A DNA stretch of 64,000 nt from Eubacterium callanderi (lineage in GTDB: Bacteria; Bacillota; Clostridia; Eubacteriales; Eubacteriaceae). The DNA is taken from assembly GCF_900142645.1 (NCBI RefSeq), contig NZ_FRBP01000002.1, positions 248,001-312,000 on the forward strand, read 5' to 3'. Of this stretch, positions 58,864 through 64,000 are shown piece by piece. The position numbers and the translations under genes are program-made. The notes beneath the pieces are model-generated. The model was not told the DNA's origin, did not search any database, and was given only the letters and a program-made list of their open reading frames with translations. Every line of letters begins with the position of its first letter. Position 1 is the first letter of the stretch.

Positions 58864-59055
58864 ATGTCAAGTTTAAAAAAAGAAATTAAGAATATTATTC
58901 AATCTGGAAAAAACATCGGAAATGCCTATAAGGAAACCGGGATCGCTGTTGGTGAAAGTTATGCAAAGGCTGGAATAAAAGCAGCGGAAATTTTCAAAAA
59001 TCTTTATGATTCTGAAAGCGAAGAAGCTGAAGTCAAACATCCCACAAAAAAATAG
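58864..59055 (+). CDS. Small amphipathic protein, 63 residues
   Basis: Not recognised. It is mostly one or two amphipathic helices (LKKEIKNIIQSGKNIGNAY, then VGESYAKAGIKAAEIFKNLY) and a charged C-terminal tail. A GGCGGA ribosome site and a strong promoter support it. It lies opposite a TetR gene. A membrane-associated or stress role is possible, but nothing in the sequence proves it. Confidence 0.65.
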   Translation: MSSLKKEIKNIIQSGKNIGNAYKETGIAVGESYAKAGIKAAEIFKNLYDSESEEAEVKHPTKK

Positions 59056-59199
59056 AACACTTTATTTCTTAGGACAGGAGGAAGATTCCTGTCCTTTTTA
59101 TGTACTTTTTTCCATCCATTGACCCTATTAAGGTTTTCTGATATAATTCAAAAGTTGGACTTATTTAAAAAGAAAACTTTTGCAAAGGAGGTATGTAAT

Positions 59200-60594
59200 A
59201 TGCAAAAAAGAGAAACCTTCTCATCCCGCCTGGGCTTTCTGCTGATTTCGGCAGGTTGTGCCATCGGTTTGGGAAATGTCTGGCGCTTTCCATATATTGT
59301 TGGAAAATACGGCGGCGCTGCTTTTGTTTTACTGTATTTATTGTTTTTAATTATCATGGGCCTGCCGATCATGGTCATGGAGTTTTCTGTCGGTCGTGCC
59401 AGTCAGAAAAGTATTGCCCGTTCCTTTGACGAATTAGAACCTAAAGGGACAAAATGGCATCTATACAGCTTTTTCGGTATCGCAGGAAATTACCTGCTGA
59501 TGATGTTTTATACCACCATCGCCGGCTGGCTGCTGCTTTACTTCTTTAAAATGGCCAAGGGGGATTTTGTCGGCTTAAATGCCGATGGTGTTTCCGCAGA
59601 ATTCGGGAACCTGATGGGACAGCCTGTCCTGATGACTGTTTTTATGGTCATCGTAGTATTGATCTGTATGGGGGTTTGTTCCCGCGGGCTTCAAAACGGA
59701 GTCGAGAAGATCACAAAGGTTATGATGATTTGTCTGCTGGCAGTCATGATTATTCTGGTCGGACGCGCGATCACACTGGAAGGTGCTGCGGAAGGTCTGA
59801 AATTTTATTTAATGCCGGATTTCAATAACCTGATGTATGATTCTCAGGGAAACATGATTTTAGGCGAGGCGATCTTCGCGGCCATGGGCCAGGCGTTTTT
59901 TACCCTGTCGCTTGGAATCGGCGCACTGGCGATATTTGGAAGCTATATCGGAAAAGACCACACACTTGGCGGCGAAGCTCTTCGTGTCACACTGCTTGAT
60001 ACTGCTGTTGCTATTATGTCTGGGTTAATTATTTTTCCAGCCTGTTTTGCTTTCAACGTCGCGCCTAACGAAGGGCCTGCCCTTATTTTTGTGACACTTC
60101 CCAACATTTTTAACGAAATGCCCATGGGACAGGTCTGGGGCGCTCTTTTCTTTGTGTTCATGAGCTTTGCTGCGCTGTCAACGGTTATTGCTGTGTTTGA
60201 AAACATTATTTCATTTGCCATTGACCGCTGGGGCTTCAGCCGAAAAAAATCTGTCCTGATTAATCTGGCTGCCATAATTCTTTTATCCATGCCTTGTATT
60301 CTCGGTTTTAATGTGCTTTCAGACTTTCAGCCACTGGGCTCAGGCACTGGTATTCTCGACCTTGAAGATTTTATCGTCAGCAATAACCTGCTGCCGCTCG
60401 GCTCTCTTATTTATCTGCTGTTCTGTGTATCTAAAAAAGGCTGGGGCTGGGATGCTTTTATTAAAGAGGCCAATACTGGCAACGGCTTAAAATTTCCAAA
60501 AGGTATCCGTTTTTATGTAACCTGGATTTTACCTTTTGTGATTCTCTTTATCTTTATTATGGGCTACTTAAATAAATTTGGCATCGGGCTGTAA
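59200..60594 (+). CDS. SNF-family sodium-dependent transporter
   Basis: A 464-residue neurotransmitter:sodium symporter homologue (LeuT/MhsT type) with 11 or 12 helices. The first helix has GCAIGLGNVWRFPYI, the signature of the Na+ and substrate sites, followed by NGGAAF-like YGGAAFV. The ATG at 59200 has AAAGGAGG; a longer open frame upstream is unlikely. Bacterial members usually import amino acids with Na+. It is single with its own terminator. Confidence 0.93.
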   Translation: MQKRETFSSRLGFLLISAGCAIGLGNVWRFPYIVGKYGGAAFVLLYLLFLIIMGLPIMVMEFSVGRASQKSIARSFDELEPKGTKWHLYSFFGIAGNYLLMMFYTTIAGWLLLYFFKMAKGDFVGLNADGVSAEFGNLMGQPVLMTVFMVIVVLICMGVCSRGLQNGVEKITKVMMICLLAVMIILVGRAITLEGAAEGLKFYLMPDFNNLMYDSQGNMILGEAIFAAMGQAFFTLSLGIGALAIFGSYIGKDHTLGGEALRVTLLDTAVAIMSGLIIFPACFAFNVAPNEGPALIFVTLPNIFNEMPMGQVWGALFFVFMSFAALSTVIAVFENIISFAIDRWGFSRKKSVLINLAAIILLSMPCILGFNVLSDFQPLGSGTGILDLEDFIVSNNLLPLGSLIYLLFCVSKKGWGWDAFIKEANTGNGLKFPKGIRFYVTWILPFVILFIFIMGYLNKFGIGL

Positions 60595-60600
60595 AAAAAC

Positions 60601-60637
60601 AAGGCCACTCTTTATCACGAAAGAGTGGCCTTTTATT
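60601..60637 (+). terminator. Terminator after the SNF transporter gene
   Basis: AAGGCCACTCTTT (60601-60613) pairs with AAAGAGTGGCCTT (60620-60632), followed by TTATTT. Confidence 0.93.
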
Positions 60638-60696
60638 TACTTATTCAGATTTTTGATCCGTCCATCTTTCCAACACTTCTGGCAGAGTCATTGTTA

Positions 60697-60909
60697 TTAA
60701 CCACCGCTGACAATTCTGAGGACACGAATTATACTTTTATCCTGCACTTCTGTTTCAAAAGGCGGGAGGATAATCTTTTTCTGATCCATTAAGACAATAT
60801 CCAGTCTGTTCAAAACCACCTGTGCTTTCTCTAACACCTGATTGATGGTCATGCCAGACTGAAAATCAATTTGAATCTGATTTCCAAAAGGATCAATAAC
60901 GGTTACCAT
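60697..60909 (-). CDS. MoaD/ThiS-like ubiquitin-fold protein
   Basis: A 70-residue beta-grasp protein ending in VSGG, the Gly-Gly end that MoaD and ThiS use for sulfur transfer. It starts at a TAATG overlap with the AOR gene, so both are coupled. MoaD-like proteins beside AOR genes are thought to serve tungstopterin or molybdopterin assembly. It could be the dedicated MoaD for this oxidoreductase. Confidence 0.85.
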   Translation of the reverse strand: MVTVIDPFGNQIQIDFQSGMTINQVLEKAQVVLNRLDIVLMDQKKIILPPFETEVQDKSIIRVLRIVSGG

Positions 60910-62606
60910 TAGAATTCAAAGATTGCGTCCAGCTCTTCATCAATTAAGTCAAACTGAGAACCGGTGGCTCTGGAGCGCTCTTCATAAAAAAATGAAGGCA
61001 GTCTGTCATCCGCAGTAGTCATTCCAGCCAGCATATTGAATTTCTTTTCTGTCATCAGGCATTTGATGCCCAGTCCCAGAAGATCTGCGGGCTTCCAGCT
61101 TCCTCCATAAAGCCCTTCCATCATTTCTGCAAGATGAGGCACCCCTGGAATACAATTGGAAAAAGCAAAGAGACACATCATACTGTCCGCAAAGCACAGT
61201 ACAGACTGCAGCTTATTTGAGGCATAGGCCTGCCCTGCGCGTCCAGCGTCATCAAAGGCCCGGCCCATGGTCAGACCAGCAGTATGGTCGGCCCCCTGTG
61301 GGCTTGTGGAATAGGTAACGCCTGTTCCCTTTGTATTTCTCGGATCATATCCTGCCAATGCTTGATGTTTAACAACCGGTATGCGCTCACAGCCAAGGTG
61401 TTTTCCGGCACTTTCGCAACCGTTCCCCAGCACCCTACCGAATTCTGTGCCATCACGTACTTCCTCAAGCAGTGCATAGGCAGCTGCCGTATCGCCCCAT
61501 TCCAGTTTATCCGCCTCCATACAAACCGCGATCCCTGTTCCCATTTCGATGGTGTCAATTCCCATATCATCACAAAGATGATCCATGCGGGCAATCACAT
61601 CCAGGTCAGTAATCATGCAGTTTGGTCCAAAGAGGGCCACTGTCTCATACTCAAATCCAGAGGTCAGATAATCGCCTTTTTCATCATTATAAACATTGGA
61701 GCACTGTACCACACAGCCAGGCTGGCAGGGCTTTTTATTGCAGCCGCCCCGCTTTGCCAGATTCGTCAAAAAAGTCTGCGCGCTAACGCCGCTGCAGTCA
61801 GCCATCAGACGGCCTGAAAAATTTTGAACTGGCAATATTCCTGTTTTACTGGTTGCCTCAATGGTTGAGATGGTTCCAATATTATGAAAAGGATCCTTCG
61901 ATGCGCCAGAAGCAATCATTTTATTAATTTTCCCACAGGCTTTTTTAAAAAGTGCTTCATCAGCGTATTCTGGTTTATAGGTCTCTGTGGCCTTTGCAAT
62001 AACAATCCCCTTCAATCCTTTACTCCCCATAACTGCACCAACGCCTCCGCGCCCTGCAGCACGTGACGGGTAACCCTCGCCAAATTCAGTCACCTGAATA
62101 GATGCAGCCTTGTACTGGCGTTCTCCAGCCTGTCCGATAGACATGACCGCGGTTTTCTCACCATATTTTTGACGCATCGCTGCACTAAAAGCATAATTAC
62201 CCATTAATTGATAATCGGAGGCATCCTCCAATGACACCTGCCCTTCGGGGTCAATATATAAATAATACAGACCATCAGACTGACCCAGAACCTCGATCAG
62301 CTTTATTCCCTGTCCTGCCATCAGCGTTGCTGCCCAGCCACCAACGCTGCTTTCTTTGATTCCTCCAGTCAACGGACTTTTTGTCCCTACCGAAAGCCGT
62401 CCGGCAGTCGTCATTGGTGTGCCGGCAAACAAGGTCGTACAAAAAATAATTCTGTTTTCCGGCCCTAGGGCATTGCAGGTTGGCTGAACATTTCGGATTA
62501 AATACTCTGCTACCAGCGACCGCGCTCCCAGCAGACGGTATTCTTCGTCCAAGGGCAGTTTGTTAACTGAAAGTGTATCCATTTCCAATGTTATTTTTTT
62601 CCACAT
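60909..62606 (-). CDS. Aldehyde:ferredoxin oxidoreductase family, tungsten type
   Basis: Oxidises aldehydes or reduces carboxylates with ferredoxin, using a tungstopterin. The 565-residue protein has the N-terminal AOR beta domain with GRLSVGTKSPLTGG and the [4Fe-4S] cysteines in CNKKPCQPGCVVQC at 289, 294, 298 and 302, with a further cysteine late in the sequence (VLCFADSMMC). The spacing differs a little from the classic C-x2-C-x3-C. The ATG at 62606 follows GAGGAGA. It lies between the iron alcohol dehydrogenase and the MoaD-like gene. Confidence 0.9.
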   Translation of the reverse strand: MWKKITLEMDTLSVNKLPLDEEYRLLGARSLVAEYLIRNVQPTCNALGPENRIIFCTTLFAGTPMTTAGRLSVGTKSPLTGGIKESSVGGWAATLMAGQGIKLIEVLGQSDGLYYLYIDPEGQVSLEDASDYQLMGNYAFSAAMRQKYGEKTAVMSIGQAGERQYKAASIQVTEFGEGYPSRAAGRGGVGAVMGSKGLKGIVIAKATETYKPEYADEALFKKACGKINKMIASGASKDPFHNIGTISTIEATSKTGILPVQNFSGRLMADCSGVSAQTFLTNLAKRGGCNKKPCQPGCVVQCSNVYNDEKGDYLTSGFEYETVALFGPNCMITDLDVIARMDHLCDDMGIDTIEMGTGIAVCMEADKLEWGDTAAAYALLEEVRDGTEFGRVLGNGCESAGKHLGCERIPVVKHQALAGYDPRNTKGTGVTYSTSPQGADHTAGLTMGRAFDDAGRAGQAYASNKLQSVLCFADSMMCLFAFSNCIPGVPHLAEMMEGLYGGSWKPADLLGLGIKCLMTEKKFNMLAGMTTADDRLPSFFYEERSRATGSQFDLIDEELDAIFEF

Positions 62607-62625
62607 TGCTTCATTCTCCTCTCTC

Positions 62626-63783
62626 TTATGCGTCATAAGCATGCAGAAGCAGCTCGTGTACTTTTGAAGCGCTGATACGATAAGGGATAATGGCATACCC
62701 AATATCCTGAGTCACTGCTTTTGCGATATCGCCCAGGGGTTCTTTGGGAATATCCAGCGCTTTCATATTCGGCATTCCAGCTTTTTTCAAAAATCCTCGA
62801 ATCGCTTCGCGGGCTATTTCTCCCACAGCCATATTATCCGCGTCCGCGGACACTTCTACACCCATACAGTCGCAGATTTCACGGACCTTATGTGCCTCCG
62901 TTTTTGCTGTATAGCAAATAACCTCCGGCAGCGCCAGAGAACAGGCGATGCCATGCGGAAGGTGAAAAAGGGCGCCAAACGTATGCCCAATGGAATGCCC
63001 CATGTGTACCAGCGCATTGGTAAAGGCCATCCCGGCAAAGGTGGAAGCTAAAATCATATGCTCACGCGCCTCCAGGTTTTTTCCATCCTCAATGGCGATT
63101 GGGAGCCATTTAACGATCATCCGGATCGCTTCCCGCGCAAGCGCGTCTGCCATCGGGTTGGCCTGTCCGCCGGTCAGTGATTCCACCGCGTGAGCAAAGG
63201 CATCGACTCCTGTTGCGGCAGTCATCTTAGGGGGAAGCCCCAGCGTGAGGTCCGGGTCCACAATCGCTAAATCAGCCAGACATACTGGTGAAACGACACT
63301 GTCCTTTTTCTTCTGTGCCACAAGAGAGATGACACACATGTTTGTCACTTCGCTGCCGGTACCGCTGGTTGTTGGGATAAATACCATTTTCAGACCAGGC
63401 TTCAACCCATTCTGCACACCGCCGCAATAATTGCTGAGTGGAGGCGGATTATTGATAAGCACATTGACGCCTTTAGCCGTATCAATGGCACTTCCTCCGC
63501 CAACTGCCACAATACTGTCGACCCCGGCTTTCCTTGCTTCTTCCGCTGCCGCCTCCACCATTGTATCCGGTGGATCTGGCACCACGCCGTCAAAAATCAC
63601 GGTTTCCAGCCCCGCTTCATGCAAGCTGTCAAGAATGCGGTCCGCGATGCCAGTATCCTTCATTCCTTTGTCATAAATGACCAAAGTTTTTAAACATCCC
63701 ATTTCCCGCACCTTCATGCCAGTGCGCATTGATGAACCGCTTCCCATAATAACCGGTACAAAAATCTCATATGATGTAATCAT
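62626..63783 (-). CDS. Iron-containing alcohol dehydrogenase
   Basis: NAD(P)-linked, group III alcohol dehydrogenase. The cofactor motif GGGSAIDTAKG is near residue 95 and the metal ligands are in HMGHSIGHTFGALFHLPHG near 255-275. The ATG at 63783 (MITSYEIF) has AAGGAG upstream; a GTG overlaps that site and is less likely. The 385-residue length is normal. It starts the ADH-AOR-MoaD operon. Its alcohol may be ethanol or a longer or diol substrate. Confidence 0.92.
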   Translation of the reverse strand: MITSYEIFVPVIMGSGSSMRTGMKVREMGCLKTLVIYDKGMKDTGIADRILDSLHEAGLETVIFDGVVPDPPDTMVEAAAEEARKAGVDSIVAVGGGSAIDTAKGVNVLINNPPPLSNYCGGVQNGLKPGLKMVFIPTTSGTGSEVTNMCVISLVAQKKKDSVVSPVCLADLAIVDPDLTLGLPPKMTAATGVDAFAHAVESLTGGQANPMADALAREAIRMIVKWLPIAIEDGKNLEAREHMILASTFAGMAFTNALVHMGHSIGHTFGALFHLPHGIACSLALPEVICYTAKTEAHKVREICDCMGVEVSADADNMAVGEIAREAIRGFLKKAGMPNMKALDIPKEPLGDIAKAVTQDIGYAIIPYRISASKVHELLLHAYDA

Positions 63784-63961
63784 TCTCTTCACTCCTTTTC
63801 CTGTTTTATCCGATTGTTTTTCTTATATATTTATGATATCATCATGACTGAATAATGTATATCGGTTACAAACCCGAAAAAACGTTGATAATTTATGCAT
63901 AATGCACAAATCATTAAAACCCAGGTGTCAAATCTGTATTTTTCTATAAGGAGGATTTTTC

Positions 63962-64000
63962 TTGTTGGCAAATGAACTCTGTGCACCCGCGGCTCCTTTT
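63962..64000 (+). CDS. Start of a divergent gene, cut by the window edge
   Basis: A strong AAGGAGG (63948-63954) is followed by a TTG at 63962 (or 63965) and an open frame of 13 codons to the end (residues such as LANELCAPAAPF). Genes divergent from ADH/AOR clusters are often regulators, but this is too short to identify. Confidence 0.35.
   Translation, partial: MLANELCAPAAPF

Noticed and set aside
63833-63902. Short palindromes ATGATATCAT and TTATGCATAA upstream of the alcohol dehydrogenase
   Set aside because: Possible regulator sites, but too short and AT-rich to call without a second copy or known regulator.

Overview
The window is one contiguous piece of a chromosome from a low- to mid-GC Gram-positive anaerobe (Firmicutes/Clostridia). 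Gene content fits an acetogen-like member of the Eubacteriaceae, for instance the Eubacterium limosum group. That assignment is an inference from the genes: PASTA-kinase and rRNA-modification housekeeping cluster, [FeFe]-hydrogenase maturases, tungsten-type aldehyde oxidoreductase, ThyX, RecU, THF and TPP riboswitches. No rRNA, insertion sequence, prophage or CRISPR array was seen. Coding density is high, and nearly every operon end carries a clear intrinsic terminator.

Layout. Positions 1-13.65 kb (minus strand) hold the Firmicutes yicC-gmk-rpoZ-priA-def-fmt-rsmB-rlmN-prpC-prkC-rsgA-thiN housekeeping series, headed by dapF and lacking remA, coaBC and rpe. PriA here has lost the motifs of an active helicase. 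13.8-15.6 kb is rqcH (plus strand). 15.9-22.2 kb (minus) has an RluA pseudouridine synthase, YlmH, a MATE pump, and a division-linked set (yggT, sepF, yggS, and a HlyD-like gene broken by a one-base slip in an A9 run). A tRNA-Pro follows. 22.6-27.0 kb (plus) carries a GadC-like antiporter, a D-lactate dehydrogenase and a membrane SpoIIE-type phosphatase. 27.0-30.8 kb (minus) has a FUSC protein and a MATE-csoR operon with a copper-type operator over its start site. 30.85-34.8 kb is thiCMED under a TPP riboswitch. 34.85-39.6 kb has an MntP/YtaF-like transporter behind an unassigned attenuator leader, several unknown genes and a candidate small RNA.

From 39.7 kb most genes are on the plus strand. 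A tRNA-Thr is followed by two near-identical THF riboswitches. The first controls folT, apparently by hiding its start codon. The second controls folE-HD-folP-folBK through a terminator. Then come fba, a second RluA enzyme, recU and luxS; TM1266-hydE-hydG-hydF behind a roughly 250-nt structured leader I cannot assign to a known class; a split GGDEF/EAL protein; thyX; a YgjP-like metallopeptidase; a methyltransferase; a TetR gene divergent from a 63-residue protein; an SNF-family sodium symporter; and an iron-dependent alcohol dehydrogenase, tungsten-type AOR and MoaD-like protein cluster.

The main theme is RNA-level control of cofactor supply: thiamine, folate and, by inference, hydrogenase maturation and metal export. 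ThyX regenerates THF directly, which fits the absence of a dihydrofolate reductase gene among the folate genes seen here. The strongest candidates for something undescribed are the hyd leader, the mntP leader, the paired folate riboswitches with different outputs, and the CsoR-controlled MATE pump.
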